Shown in pieces: positions 35,529 through 44,967 of a DNA stretch of 64,000 nucleotides. A program made the position numbers and the translations under genes. This stretch comes from Actinomadura rubteroloni (GTDB lineage: Bacteria; Actinomycetota; Actinomycetes; Streptosporangiales; Streptosporangiaceae). Every line of letters starts with the position of its first letter. The first letter of the stretch is position 1. The notes beneath the pieces were generated by a model, which saw nothing but the letters and a program-made list of their open reading frames with translations, did not search any database and was not told where the DNA came from. Location of the stretch: assembly GCF_002911665.1 (NCBI RefSeq), contig NZ_MTBP01000004.1:1-64000 (forward strand). The letters are read 5' to 3'.

Positions 35529-35996
35529 ATGGCCAGAACGCATCATTACGGACTTGCCGTCACGTGGACCGGGAACACCGGGACCGGGACGAGCGGATAC
35601 CGCGCCTACGAGCGGGCGCACGATCTGAGCGCCGAAGGCAAGCCGGTCATCGGCGGGTCCTCCGATCCGGCGTTCCGGGGCGATCCGGCGCGGTGGAATC
35701 CCGAGGAACTGCTCGTCGCGTCGCTGTCGCAGTGCCACATGCTCTGGTACCTGGGGCTTTGCGCGGCGGAGGGCGTCGTCGTCACCGGCTACGTGGACCG
35801 TCCCGAGGGGACCATGAGCGAGGAGCGGGACGGGTCCGGACGGTTCCAGGAGGTCGTCCTGCGTCCCGAGGTGACGCTCGCGCCCGGCACGGACGTCGAG
35901 CGGGCTCGCGCCCTGCACGAGCGCGCCCACGAGATGTGCTTCATCGCGTCCTCCGTCAACTTCCCGGTGCGGCACGAACCGGTGTTCGGGGGCTAG
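35529..35996 (+). CDS. OsmC family peroxiredoxin-like protein
   Basis: A 155-residue OsmC/Ohr-fold protein. The two family cysteines are visible in LSQCHMLWYLGLC and in AHEMCFIASSVNFPV, and the helical segment NPEELLVASLSQCHM is standard. These proteins reduce organic hydroperoxides with cysteine thiols. GACAAT lies six bases before the ATG, so it may be leaderless with its own promoter. It follows the quinone oxidoreductase gene by 81 bases, a likely stress-protection neighbourhood. Confidence 0.85.
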   Translation: MARTHHYGLAVTWTGNTGTGTSGYRAYERAHDLSAEGKPVIGGSSDPAFRGDPARWNPEELLVASLSQCHMLWYLGLCAAEGVVVTGYVDRPEGTMSEERDGSGRFQEVVLRPEVTLAPGTDVERARALHERAHEMCFIASSVNFPVRHEPVFGG

Positions 35997-36062
35997 GGCG
36001 GGAACCTCGGCGGGCGCTCGTCCGTCTCGCTGGGAGGACGGGTCGTCGAGCGAGGAGCGTTC

Positions 36063-37331
36063 ATGTCGTTGCAGAAGGGCGCCAACACGGCGGTGCCTGC
36101 CGCCGCGGTCCGGGTCGAGCTGGGGTGGCGCGGTGGTTCGGGGGCGCCCGACGCCGACGCGTCCGCGCTGCTGCTCACGGCGGATGGACGGGTCAGGGAC
36201 GACGCGGACTTCGTGTTCTACAACCAGCCGGGCCATCCGTCCGGCGCGGTGCGGCACGAGGGCAAGCAGCCGGGGGTGACGGTCCGGGACGTCCTCGCGG
36301 TCGATCTGGCGCGCGTCGAACCCGCCGTGGAGCGGGTCGTGATCGCGGCGTCGGCGGACGGCGGCACATTCGCGCGCTTCGCGGACCTGTACGTCCGGGT
36401 CGTGGACGCGGCCGACGGCGCCGAGATCGCCCGCTTCGACAGCGCGGGCGCCACGACCGAGACCGCCTACGTCCTCGGCGAGCTGTACCGCAGGCAGGGC
36501 GCGTGGAAGTTCCGCGCCGTCGGGCAGGGCTACGACTCGGGGCTGGCGGGTCTCGCCACCGACTTCGGCATCTCGGTGGACGACGCGCCGCCGCCGCCCG
36601 TCCAGGACCAGTACGCGCCGCCGCCGCCGTACGAGCCGCCGCCCGTGCAGCACCAGTACGCGCCCCCGCCCGCTGCGGCACCGCCCGGCGCGGGGGCGGG
36701 CGGGAAGATCTCGCTGACCAAGAGCGCGCCGTCGGTGTCGCTGACCAAGCACGGCGCGACGTCGGGGAACATGCGCGTCAACCTCAACTGGACGGCGCGC
36801 ACGGGCGCCGCCCGGGGCCTGCTCGGCAAGCGCCGCCGCGGCGTCGACCTGGACCTGGACCTGTGCTGCCTGTGGGAGCTGACCGACGGACGGCGCGGCA
36901 TCGTCCACGCGGTCGGCGACATGGGCGCGCTGGACCGTCCCCCGTACGTGCAGCTCGACAAGGACGACCGCACCGGGACCGTCGAGACCGGCGAGAACCT
37001 GGTGATCAACCTCGACCACACGGCGAAGTTCAAGCGGATCCTGGTGTTCGCCGAGATCTACGACGGCGCCGACGACTTCCGCGGCCTGGACGCGATCGCC
37101 ACCCTCTACCCGGTCGGCTCGCCGCCGATCGAGATGCGGATGGACGACTGCGCCGACGCGTCCCGCGACGCCGTCCTCGCGCTGATCGAGAACGTGGGCG
37201 GCGAGCTGGTCGTGCGCCGCGAGGGACGGTTCGTACTCCCCCCGCCGGGCCGCCCGCGCTGGGGCAAGATGGCCGTGGACGAGGCGTACAACTGGAAGCT
37301 GGAGTGGGTCGCCTCGCGCGGAAAGGACTAG
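36063..37331 (+). CDS. TerD-TerA fusion, tellurium-resistance family protein
   Basis: A 422-residue two-domain protein. Residues about 1-175 form a TerD domain with the calcium-binding pattern [20 protein letters not shown] and [15 protein letters not shown] linker with repeated QYAPPP motifs (about 177-215) leads to a TerA-like domain (about 235-400: [53 protein letters not shown]). Ter proteins bind calcium and are linked to tellurite, phage and membrane-stress responses; no TerC or other ter genes are here. The fusion puts two normally separate partners on one chain. The stop overlaps the convergent HhH gene by four bases. Confidence 0.85.
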   Translation: MSLQKGANTAVPAAAVRVELGWRGGSGAPDADASALLLTADGRVRDDADFVFYNQPGHPSGAVRHEGKQPGVTVRDVLAVDLARVEPAVERVVIAASADGGTFARFADLYVRVVDAADGAEIARFDSAGATTETAYVLGELYRRQGAWKFRAVGQGYDSGLAGLATDFGISVDDAPPPPVQDQYAPPPPYEPPPVQHQYAPPPAAAPPGAGAGGKISLTKSAPSVSLTKHGATSGNMRVNLNWTARTGAARGLLGKRRRGVDLDLDLCCLWELTDGRRGIVHAVGDMGALDRPPYVQLDKDDRTGTVETGENLVINLDHTAKFKRILVFAEIYDGADDFRGLDAIATLYPVGSPPIEMRMDDCADASRDAVLALIENVGGELVVRREGRFVLPPPGRPRWGKMAVDEAYNWKLEWVASRGKD

Positions 37332-37957
37332 GCGCGTGCGACGGCGTCGGCGAGCTTCTTGTCCCGCGCGACGCGGACGAGCCCGGCCGTGAACCGCGCG
37401 ACGTCCTTGCCGGGAACGCCCGCCTTGCCGGGGTCGCCGGGCAGTCCGACGCGGTCGGCGCCGCGCAGCGCGAGCCGGTCCACGTAGGGCCGCAGCCACG
37501 GCCAGACGGCCTGCGCCTCGCGGCAGAAGATGTCCGCGCCGGTCGGTCCGATGCCGGGGAAGTGCTCCAGCAGCTCGGCGGCGCGGGACCGGTCGCGTCC
37601 GGCCTTGTCGGGCAGGCGGCGCAGGTCGCCGCCGTACACGTCGAGGACGATCTCCGCCATGCGTCCGAGCCGTGTCGAGGTGCCCTCGTCGTAGCGGCGG
37701 TAGTGGGCGCGGCCGAGCGCGTCCACCCGCTGCTGCCAGCTCAGGCCGGCCATGCCGCGCGGCGTGCCGCCCCCGGCGGCGAACAGCTCGCGCGCGGCGG
37801 CGACGGCGATCTTGGCGGAGATGCGGGTGCTCAGCAGGTTGGCGAGGACGAGCAGCTTCCACAGCGCGGCGGGCTGGTCCTTGACCGGGATGCCCGCCTC
37901 CTCGGCGTAGGTCTGCCGTCCGGCGTCGTCCAGGAGCTTCTTGGCCTTGGCGTCCAT
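37328..37957 (-). CDS. Endonuclease III-like HhH protein
   Basis: A 209-residue helix-hairpin-helix protein of the DNA glycosylase superfamily. The HhH motif is [20 protein letters not shown] (about residues 129-148). I see no iron-sulfur cysteine cluster at the C-terminus and no clear lysine/aspartate catalytic pair, so whether it cuts DNA is uncertain. The family is common in actinomycetes and annotated as endonuclease. It overlaps the TerD-TerA gene by four bases at the 3' end and lies 31 bases downstream of rnhB, probably one operon. Confidence 0.75.
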   Translation of the reverse strand: MDAKAKKLLDDAGRQTYAEEAGIPVKDQPAALWKLLVLANLLSTRISAKIAVAAARELFAAGGGTPRGMAGLSWQQRVDALGRAHYRRYDEGTSTRLGRMAEIVLDVYGGDLRRLPDKAGRDRSRAAELLEHFPGIGPTGADIFCREAQAVWPWLRPYVDRLALRGADRVGLPGDPGKAGVPGKDVARFTAGLVRVARDKKLADAVARA

Positions 37958-37988
37958 GCGCAGCGCCTACCCACGACGGGCGCGCCGC

Positions 37989-38732
37989 TCACATCAGGCT
38001 GAGCTGGCCCTCGCCGGCGTTCGGGTCGCGGTGCCGCTTGAGGTGCCGCCAGCGCGGCAGGTCGTCCAGATACGACCAGCTCAGCCGGTGGTGCGGCGTC
38101 GGGCCCGACTCCCGCAGCGCCTCCTGGTGGACGGGCGAGGGGTAGCCCGCGCTGTCGGCGAACCCGTAGGCGGGGAAGTCGGCGCCGAGCGCGGCCATGT
38201 GCTCGTCGCGGTGGACCTTGGCGAGGACGGACGCGGCGGCGACCGTAACGGAACGTTGATCCGCTTTGATCTCGCAGCGCACCCGCCACGGACGGCCGAG
38301 GAAGTCGTGCGAGCCGTCCAGCAGCACGATGCCGGGCGGGACGGGCAGCGCCTCCAGCGCCCGGACGGCCGCCCGGCGCAGCGCGGCGGTCATCCCCAGC
38401 TCGTCGATCTCGGCGGGCGACGCGGAACCGAACGCGTGCCCGGCCAGCCAGTCCGGCAGGACGGCGGCGAACGCGGACCGATGCGCGGCGGTGAGCAGCT
38501 TGGAGTCGGTGAGCCGGACGGTCTTCCCGCCGCGTCCGGGCAGCGACGGCGGCTCGGACAGATCGGTGACGGCCGCGCAGACCACCACGGGCCCGGCCCA
38601 GGCGCCGCGCCCGACCTCGTCCACCCCGGCGATGACGGGCGCGCCGCCGAGCGCATCCCGCAGGGCGTGCTCGATCGCGTAGTCCGCCCGCTCGCGCGGC
38701 ACGGGCGCGGGCGCCGCAAGCAGCTCGTCCAT
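37989..38732 (-). CDS. rnhB: Ribonuclease HII
   Basis: A 247-residue RNase HII, which nicks RNA in RNA-DNA hybrids and removes misincorporated ribonucleotides. The catalytic DEDD set is seen: [18 protein letters not shown] with the first Asp-Glu pair (about residues 37-38), LDGSHD, and the metal-site region [20 protein letters not shown]. It lacks long extensions. It lies ten bases downstream of the stop side of the response regulator gene region in the same direction. Confidence 0.93.
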   Translation of the reverse strand: MDELLAAPAPVPRERADYAIEHALRDALGGAPVIAGVDEVGRGAWAGPVVVCAAVTDLSEPPSLPGRGGKTVRLTDSKLLTAAHRSAFAAVLPDWLAGHAFGSASPAEIDELGMTAALRRAAVRALEALPVPPGIVLLDGSHDFLGRPWRVRCEIKADQRSVTVAAASVLAKVHRDEHMAALGADFPAYGFADSAGYPSPVHQEALRESGPTPHHRLSWSYLDDLPRWRHLKRHRDPNAGEGQLSLM

Positions 38733-38742
38733 GCGGGAAAGC

Positions 38743-39348
38743 CTAGAGCCACCCGTTGTCGCGCGCGGTGTGAAGCGCCTCGACGCGGTTGCGGGCGCCG
38801 GTCTTCCCGATCGCCGACGACAGGTAGTTGCGGACCGTGCTCTCCGACAGGTGCAGCGCGCGGGCCACGTCGGCGACCGTGGCGCCGTCGGACGCGGCCG
38901 ACAGCACGTCGCGCTCGCGCGCCGTCAGCGGGTTCGGCCCCACCGACAACGCGGCCGTCGCGAGCGCCGGGTCCACGACGCGCTCGCCCGCGAGGACGCG
39001 CCGGATCGCGGCGACCAGGTCCTCGATCGGCCCGTCCTTGACCAGGAAGCCGTGCGCGCCCGCGTCCATCGCGCGCCGCAGGTAGCCGGGACGGCCGAAC
39101 GTCGTCACGATGAGCACCCGGCAGCCGGGCAGGTGCTCGCGCAGGTCGGCGGCCAGCTCCAGCCCGGTGCGGCCGGGCATCTCGATGTCCAGGACGGCCA
39201 CGTCGGGACGGGCCGAAAGCGCGGCGGCCAGCACCTCGGCGCCGTCCCCGATCTCCGCGACGACCTCGATGCCGTCCTCCAGCCCGAGCAGCAGGGCGAG
39301 CGCGCCGCGCATCATGCCCTGGTCCTCGGCGAGCAGCACCCTGATCAC
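38743..39348 (-). CDS. NarL/LuxR-type response regulator
   Basis: A 201-residue DNA-binding response regulator. The receiver domain (1-120) has the acidic pair AEDQ, the phospho-acceptor aspartate in [10 protein letters not shown] (about residue 53) and the lysine in FLVKDG. The C-terminal LuxR helix-turn-helix is [20 protein letters not shown] to [15 protein letters not shown]. The GTG start follows GGAGG and overlaps the stop of the kinase gene by four bases (GTGA), so the pair is coupled. The regulated genes are not evident. Confidence 0.92.
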   Translation of the reverse strand: MIRVLLAEDQGMMRGALALLLGLEDGIEVVAEIGDGAEVLAAALSARPDVAVLDIEMPGRTGLELAADLREHLPGCRVLIVTTFGRPGYLRRAMDAGAHGFLVKDGPIEDLVAAIRRVLAGERVVDPALATAALSVGPNPLTARERDVLSAASDGATVADVARALHLSESTVRNYLSSAIGKTGARNRVEALHTARDNGWL

Positions 39349-40478
39349 GGCACCTCCGTTGTGAGCCGGACGGTCAGCGCGAACCCGCCGCCCGGACGCG
39401 GCCCGGCGGTCAGCGAGCCGCCCGCGTCCGCGACGCGTTCCCGCAGGCCGCGCAGCCCGTGCCCGCCGGACGGCGTTCCGGTGGCGGAACCGTCGTCCAC
39501 GATCGACAGCACGTCGTCCTCCAGCGTGATCGTGCAGGTCCGCGCGCCGCTGTGCCGGACGACGTTGGTGACGCCCTCCCGCACGGCCCAGCCGAGCAGC
39601 GCGTCCGCCCCGGGCGGCAGCGGGTCGTCCGAGCGCCGCACGACCGGCTCGATCCCGGCGGCGGCCAGCGCGGACCGCGCCGCGTCCAGCTCGGCCGCCA
39701 GGCCCCGCCCCCGGTACCCGGCGACGGCCTGGCGGACCTCGCCGAGCGCGTCCCGCCCGACGGTCTCGATGTCGGCGGCCTGCCGCGCGGCGAGCGCCGG
39801 GTCCCGCTCGGCGATCCGCCGGACGGCCTGCGCCTGCACCACCATCAGCGACAGCGTGTGGCCGAGCAGGTCGTGCAGGTCGCGGGAGAAGCGCAGCCGC
39901 TCGCGCTCGACGGCCGCCGACGCCAGCTCCTCGCGGGCGTCGCGCAGCAGCGTGATCACCAGGAACAGCCGGACGACGATCGTGGTGACGAGCCCGGCGG
40001 TCAGCGTCGTCCAGGCGGCGGCGGCGACCCCGCCCGTCCCGAGCCCGCCGAGCCACGCCGACCCGGTCGCGACGGCCGTCACGCCGCCGACGCCAGCGAA
40101 CATCGGCACCTCCAGGCCGCCGCGCGGACGCGGCAGGTGCCCGATCACCGCGCCCGCCGCGACGCCGAGGACGCCGAGCGCCGACAGCCAGTGTCCGCCG
40201 AACCAGGCGATCGCGGCGCCCGTCGCGGCGGTCTGGGCGGCAAGCAGCAGGACGGCCGCGCGCAGCGGGCGCCGTCCGTCGAACGCGGTGCGCAGTGTGG
40301 CGACGAACAGCACGGCGACCACGGCGACGAGCAGCGCGGCGGCCCAGCGCGGGCGCGCCGACCCCGACACGACGTCGGACGCGGGCCACGCCAACACCAC
40401 GACCCACACCGACAGGCCGCGCGCGTCCGGCCCGGAGCCGTCGATCCGGGCGAGGTCGAGCGGCGGACGGCGCCTCAC
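39345..40478 (-). CDS. Sensor histidine kinase, NarL partner type (HisKA_3)
   Basis: A 377-residue membrane kinase. Four to six hydrophobic segments fill residues about 20-165. The phosphorylated histidine is in RFSRDLHDLLGHTLSLMVVQ, typical of HisKA_3, and a shortened HATPase follows (AVREGVTNVVRHSGA, GHGLRGLRERV). It phosphorylates the coupled NarL regulator. I chose the GTG at 40478; a TTG at 40505 is also in frame. It diverges from the AAA+ gene, with 95 bases between. Confidence 0.88.
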   Translation of the reverse strand: MRRRPPLDLARIDGSGPDARGLSVWVVVLAWPASDVVSGSARPRWAAALLVAVVAVLFVATLRTAFDGRRPLRAAVLLLAAQTAATGAAIAWFGGHWLSALGVLGVAAGAVIGHLPRPRGGLEVPMFAGVGGVTAVATGSAWLGGLGTGGVAAAAWTTLTAGLVTTIVVRLFLVITLLRDAREELASAAVERERLRFSRDLHDLLGHTLSLMVVQAQAVRRIAERDPALAARQAADIETVGRDALGEVRQAVAGYRGRGLAAELDAARSALAAAGIEPVVRRSDDPLPPGADALLGWAVREGVTNVVRHSGARTCTITLEDDVLSIVDDGSATGTPSGGHGLRGLRERVADAGGSLTAGPRPGGGFALTVRLTTEVP

Positions 40479-40573
40479 CTGGGACTCTCTTGATCCACGC
40501 CGCAACCGTACCTGCGGTGTTCCGACGAACCCGCGGCGAAGAGTCCCATTCGGCCGAGTCCTGCGATTTACTC

Positions 40574-43036
40574 ATGGGGATGGCACGGTTCGGCGGCTTC
40601 CGCTCCCGCCCGGCGACGGCGATCGCGACGACGGCGCGGGATCTGTTCGAGCGCCTGCGCTCGCGGTACTTCCAGTTCCCCGCGGGACTGCGGTTCCTCG
40701 GCGGCCTGGTGCTGCTCGCGGCCGTCGCTGCGGCGGCAGTCGTGCTGGGCGGCCCGGTCGCGCTCGTCGCGGGCGCCGCCGCGGTGCTGCTGACGGTCGG
40801 GCACCTGGTGCTGCGGACCCCGGCGGGCACCGCGCTGCTGCTCGTCGTCGCCGGCTGGGTCGCGGTGTCCTTCCCGCTCGACCACCTCTACCGGGCGCCC
40901 TACGACGGCAACACGCTCGTCCTGGCGGCGCTCGCGCTGCCCGTCGCGGTCGCGTCGTCGCGGCTCGGCGGGTTCGCGCCGTGGCGGACGGCCCTGCTGG
41001 CGTTCGGGACGGGCGGGCTCGTCGCCGCCGCCGGGGCCGCCGTCGCGCCGCGCGCCGGGATCCTCGCGGCGATCGCGGCGATGGCGGTCGTGCTCGTCCA
41101 CCGGTGGCTGCGGTCGCGGGAGACGGTCGCGGCCGAGGCGTACGAGACGGGCTGGGTGCAGGAGCAGTCCGAGCCGGAACGGGCCGTCCCCGTGCCCCGC
41201 GCGTCCGAGCCGCCGTCGGAGGTCGCGGCGGAGGCCGCCCCGGCGGCGGGCGTGCCCGCGGCGTTGCAGGCGGCCTACGAGCAGCGCGTCGCGGCGTCCC
41301 CGGGCGACGCGCCCGGCATCTCCGTCGAGGACGCGCTCGCCGAGCTGGAGGCGATGGTCGGGCTGGAGCCGGTGAAACGGCAGGTCCGGTCGATCGCGGC
41401 GTCGCTGGAGGCCGCGCACCTGCGCGCCGCCGCCGGGGTGCCGACCGAGAAGCCGATGCGGCACTTCGTGTTCGTCGGGCCGTCGGGGACGGGCAAGACG
41501 ACCGTCGCGCGCGTCCTCGCCAAGATCTTCTACGCGTTCGGGCTGCTGCCCTCGCCGCTGGTCGTGGAGGCGGGCCGGGCGGACCTGGTCGGCGAGCACC
41601 TCGGCGCGACGGCGATCAAGACCAACGCGCTGATCGAGTCGGCGCTCGGCGGCGTGCTGTTCATCGACGAGGCGTACGGGCTGGTCAACGCGGGGGAGGG
41701 GCGTTCGGACCGGTTCGGGGACGAGGCCGTCCAGACCCTGCTGAAGCGCGCCGAGGACGACCGCGACCGCCTGGTCGTCATCCTGGCCGGCTACGAGACG
41801 CAGATGGACGCCTTCCTCGACTCCAACCCGGGGCTGGCGTCCCGGTTCGGCACCCGCGTCCACTTCCCGAGCTTCCAACCTGACGAGCTGCTGCGCATCG
41901 CCGAGTACCACGCCGGGCTGCGCGGCGACCGGCTCGCCCCCGACGCCCGCGCCCGCCTCGCCGATCGGTTCGCGGACGTCCAGCGGCGGGGCATCGTGGA
42001 CGAGCTGGGGAACGGACGGTTCGTACGGTCGCTCACCGAGGGCGCCGCGCGGGCGCGGGACGTCCGGGTCGTCGGGGACGCCGCGTCCCCGCCCACCGCC
42101 GACGACCTCGTCACGCTGCGCGCCGTGGACGTCGACGCCGCCTTCGCCGAGCTGACCGAGCGCTACCGCGGTTTCGCCGAGACCCCCACCCTGGACGAGG
42201 CCCTTGGGGAACTGGACGCGATGATCGGTCTCGCGCCGGTGAAACAGCAGGTCCGCGAGATCGCCGCGCAGGCCCGCGTGGCACGGCTGCGGCAGGAACA
42301 GGGGCTCGTCACCCGTCCGCCGACCCGGCACTTCGTGTTCACCGGCCCGCCCGGCACCGGGAAGACGACCGTCGCGCGGCTGCTCGGCCGGGTGTTCGCC
42401 GCGCTCGGGCTGCTCGCCCGTCCGGTCGTGGTCGAGGCGCAGCGCGCGGACCTGGTCGGCGACCACCTCGGCTCCACCGCGCTCAAGACCAACCGGCTCA
42501 TCGACTCCGCGCTCGGCGGCGTGCTGTTCATCGACGAGGCGTACGCGCTCGCGGGCTCGGGGTACGCGGGCGGGGACGCGTTCGGCGCCGAGGCCGTCCA
42601 GACGCTGCTGAAGCGCGCCGAGGACGACCGGGACCGGCTCGTCGTCGTCCTCGCCGGCTATGAGGCCGACATGGACCGGTTCCTGGCGTCCAATCCGGGT
42701 CTGGCGTCCCGGTTCGGGACGCGCGTGACGTTCCCGTCCTACGGCCCCGACGAACTGCTGCGGATCGCTCAGCTCGTCGCCGAGCAGGGCGGCGACGTCT
42801 GGGCCGACCGGGCGCTGGACGACCTGGCGCTCGTGTTCCAGCGCGTCGTCGGGCAGGGCCGCGTGGACGAGCTCGGCAACGGCCGGTTCGCCCGCACCCT
42901 GTACGAGAAGGCGTGCGCGCTCCGGGCGCTGCGGGCGGCGGAGCTGGGGGACGCCGCGACGACCGCGGACCTGACCGTCCTGACCGCCGAGGACGTCCGG
43001 GACGCCTACGCCGGGCTGGGGCGCGTCTCGTCCTGA
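40574..43036 (+). CDS. Membrane-anchored tandem AAA+ ATPase, CbbX/SpoVK-like
   Basis: An 820-residue protein. Residues about 38-175 hold four or five hydrophobic segments, then two complete AAA+ modules repeat. Module 1: Walker A VGPSGTGKTT (301-310), Walker B GVLFIDEAYG (360-369). Module 2: TGPPGTGKTT (590-599), GVLFIDEAYA (649-658). The segments AVQTLLKRAEDDRDRLVV and SNPGLASRFGTRV appear in both, so the modules arose by duplication. CbbX and SpoVK-type ATPases form hexamers that remodel protein complexes; EccA of type VII secretion is related. No cbb or ecc gene is near. The ATG at 40574 or the next at 40580 may be used. Confidence 0.85.
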   Translation: MGMARFGGFRSRPATAIATTARDLFERLRSRYFQFPAGLRFLGGLVLLAAVAAAAVVLGGPVALVAGAAAVLLTVGHLVLRTPAGTALLLVVAGWVAVSFPLDHLYRAPYDGNTLVLAALALPVAVASSRLGGFAPWRTALLAFGTGGLVAAAGAAVAPRAGILAAIAAMAVVLVHRWLRSRETVAAEAYETGWVQEQSEPERAVPVPRASEPPSEVAAEAAPAAGVPAALQAAYEQRVAASPGDAPGISVEDALAELEAMVGLEPVKRQVRSIAASLEAAHLRAAAGVPTEKPMRHFVFVGPSGTGKTTVARVLAKIFYAFGLLPSPLVVEAGRADLVGEHLGATAIKTNALIESALGGVLFIDEAYGLVNAGEGRSDRFGDEAVQTLLKRAEDDRDRLVVILAGYETQMDAFLDSNPGLASRFGTRVHFPSFQPDELLRIAEYHAGLRGDRLAPDARARLADRFADVQRRGIVDELGNGRFVRSLTEGAARARDVRVVGDAASPPTADDLVTLRAVDVDAAFAELTERYRGFAETPTLDEALGELDAMIGLAPVKQQVREIAAQARVARLRQEQGLVTRPPTRHFVFTGPPGTGKTTVARLLGRVFAALGLLARPVVVEAQRADLVGDHLGSTALKTNRLIDSALGGVLFIDEAYALAGSGYAGGDAFGAEAVQTLLKRAEDDRDRLVVVLAGYEADMDRFLASNPGLASRFGTRVTFPSYGPDELLRIAQLVAEQGGDVWADRALDDLALVFQRVVGQGRVDELGNGRFARTLYEKACALRALRAAELGDAATTADLTVLTAEDVRDAYAGLGRVSS

Positions 43037-43070
43037 CGGTTCTGTCGGCGGCGCGTGGTTGGATCGGGCC

Positions 43071-44114
43071 ATGCTCTCGGTGACGTGGCCGCAGGTGCTG
43101 GCCTGGCGGATGCGACGGCAGTTCGTCACCGACCCCGGCGCGGACACGGCCGCCGGGGTCGCGCGGCGGCTCGGCGGCGTGCAGGCGCAGGTGGCGTCGG
43201 CGGCGGAACTGGCGCTCGCGGTGCGCGGCGCGCCGCCCGCCGCTCCGGCGCTCGCGGACGGGTCGCTGGTCAAGACGTGGGCGATGCGCGGCACGCTGCA
43301 TCTGCTCCCGTCCGACGAGCTGGGCGCCTATCTGGCGGTGTGCGCTCGCGTCCGGAACTGGGAGAAACCGAGCTGGCAGCGGACGTTCGGCGCCACGCCC
43401 GCCGACCTGGAGGCCATCGCGGCGGCGGCCGCGGACGCGCTGGCGGGCGGCGCGGTGCTGACCCGCGAGGAACTGACCGCCGCGATCGTGGAGCGGACCG
43501 GGTCCGAGCACCTCGCCGAGGTGCTCGGCTCCGGCTGGGGGACGCTGCTCAAGCCTTTGGCCTGGTGGGGCGTGCTCTGCTACGGGCCGCCGCGCGGCAC
43601 GCGGGTCACGTTCACCGCGCCGGTCGGTGTCTCGTCGCCGCCGCTGGAGGAGGCGGGCGCGCTCGTCGTCCGGGCGTTCCTCGGCGCGCACGGGCCCGGC
43701 ACGCCCGCCGCGTTCGACCAGTGGCTGACGCGCGGCAACCTGCGCAAACGCGAGGTCGCGGGCTGGTTCGACGGCCTGGAGGACGTCGCGGTGGACGGCG
43801 TGCCGATGAAAGCCCGTCCCGGCGACGCCGCGGACATCGCGTCCGGCCCGCCCGCCCCGCCCGTGCGGCTGCTCGGGCCGTTCGACCAGTACGTGCTGGG
43901 CGCGGGGACGTCGGCGGGCTACCTCGTCCCGGCCGAACACCGTGCGGCGGTGAGCCGCGCGGCGGGGTGGATCTCGGCGGTCGTGCTGCACGAGGGACGC
44001 GTCGCCGGGGTCTGGGAGGCCAAGGACGGCGACGTCGCCGTCACCACGTTCACGGACGTGCCCGCCGGGCCGCTCGCCGCCGAGGTCGACCGGGTGCGGG
44101 CGCTGCTCACCTGA
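43071..44114 (+). CDS. Winged helix DNA-binding domain protein (HTH_42/DUF1006)
   Basis: A 347-residue protein of the AlkX/YcaQ-like HTH_42 superfamily. Recognisable are GGVQAQVASAAELALAVRG near residue 35, VKTWAMRGTLHLLPSDEL near 70, and the ending LLGPFDQYVLGAG. E. coli YcaQ is a DNA glycosylase for crosslinks, and actinomycete members may share this, though I did not confirm catalytic residues. TTGGAT lies six bases before the ATG, which again suggests a leaderless mRNA. The end overlaps the convergent pxpC stop by eight bases. Confidence 0.82.
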   Translation: MLSVTWPQVLAWRMRRQFVTDPGADTAAGVARRLGGVQAQVASAAELALAVRGAPPAAPALADGSLVKTWAMRGTLHLLPSDELGAYLAVCARVRNWEKPSWQRTFGATPADLEAIAAAAADALAGGAVLTREELTAAIVERTGSEHLAEVLGSGWGTLLKPLAWWGVLCYGPPRGTRVTFTAPVGVSSPPLEEAGALVVRAFLGAHGPGTPAAFDQWLTRGNLRKREVAGWFDGLEDVAVDGVPMKARPGDAADIASGPPAPPVRLLGPFDQYVLGAGTSAGYLVPAEHRAAVSRAAGWISAVVLHEGRVAGVWEAKDGDVAVTTFTDVPAGPLAAEVDRVRALLT

Positions 44115-44967
44115 CCGCGCGGAACCGGACGTTCTGCCCCGGGCGGAGTTGCGCGGCCAGCGGCACGTCGGCGGCGGCGACCACGGCGAGCACCGGGTAG
44201 CCGCCGGTCGTCGGGTGGTCGGCGAGGAACAGGATCGGCAGGCCGTCCGGCGGCACCTGGAGCGCACCGGTCACCATGCCCTCGCTCGGCAGCTCGCCGT
44301 CGCGGGCGCGGGCGAGCACGGGGCCGTCCAGGCGCACGCCCACGCGGTTGGACGCGTCCGTCACCGCGTAGGGGGCGCCGGTCAGTGTGGCGAGCGCGTC
44401 GGACGCGAACCAGTCGTCGCGCGGTCCCGGGCGGACGCGCAGCTCGGGCGTCTCGGGCAGCGTGGGGACGGGGGCGAGGTCCACCGCGATGGGGTCCAGG
44501 CCGTCCGCGCGGCCGAACGGGACGACGTCGCCCGCCGTCAGCGGACGCGGCCCGAGCCCCGACAGCAGGTCGGCCGAACGGCTGCCGAGCACCGCGTCCG
44601 GCGTCAGCCCGCCCCGCACCGCGACGTACGTCCGCACGCCCCGCACGGGCGCGCCGACCTCCAGCGTCGCGCCCGCCGGGACGCGGAACGGCGCGTTCAT
44701 GCCCTGCTGCCGCCCGTCCACGGCGACAGGCGCGGGCGCCCCGGTCACCACGGCCCACACCGCGCCCTCCGGCCGCAGGGCGGCGCCGCCGAACGTCAAC
44801 TCCAGCCCGGCCGCGCCCTCGGGATTGCCCACGAGCCGGTTCGCCAGCCGCAGCGCGGGGACGTCCGCCGCCCCCGACCCGGGCACCCCGAGATGCGCCA
44901 GCCCGGCCCGCCCGAGATCCTGCACCGTCGCCAACGGCCCCGCCCGCAACACCACCAGCCCGCTCAC
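44107..44967 (-). CDS. pxpC: 5-oxoprolinase subunit C (biotin-dependent carboxyltransferase-like)
   Basis: A 286-residue PxpC (KipA/AHS2) protein with the opening VLRAGPLATVQDLGRAGLAH, LANRLVGNPEGAAGLELTF and YVAVRGGLTPDAVLGSRSAD. With PxpA and PxpB it hydrolyses 5-oxoproline (pyroglutamate) to glutamate using ATP. The GTG start overlaps the stop of the small repeat ORF by four bases (GTGA). Normally pxpB and pxpC are adjacent; here the repeat ORF is between them. The 3' end overlaps the winged-helix gene by eight bases. Confidence 0.93.
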   Translation of the reverse strand: MSGLVVLRAGPLATVQDLGRAGLAHLGVPGSGAADVPALRLANRLVGNPEGAAGLELTFGGAALRPEGAVWAVVTGAPAPVAVDGRQQGMNAPFRVPAGATLEVGAPVRGVRTYVAVRGGLTPDAVLGSRSADLLSGLGPRPLTAGDVVPFGRADGLDPIAVDLAPVPTLPETPELRVRPGPRDDWFASDALATLTGAPYAVTDASNRVGVRLDGPVLARARDGELPSEGMVTGALQVPPDGLPILFLADHPTTGGYPVLAVVAAADVPLAAQLRPGQNVRFRAVR

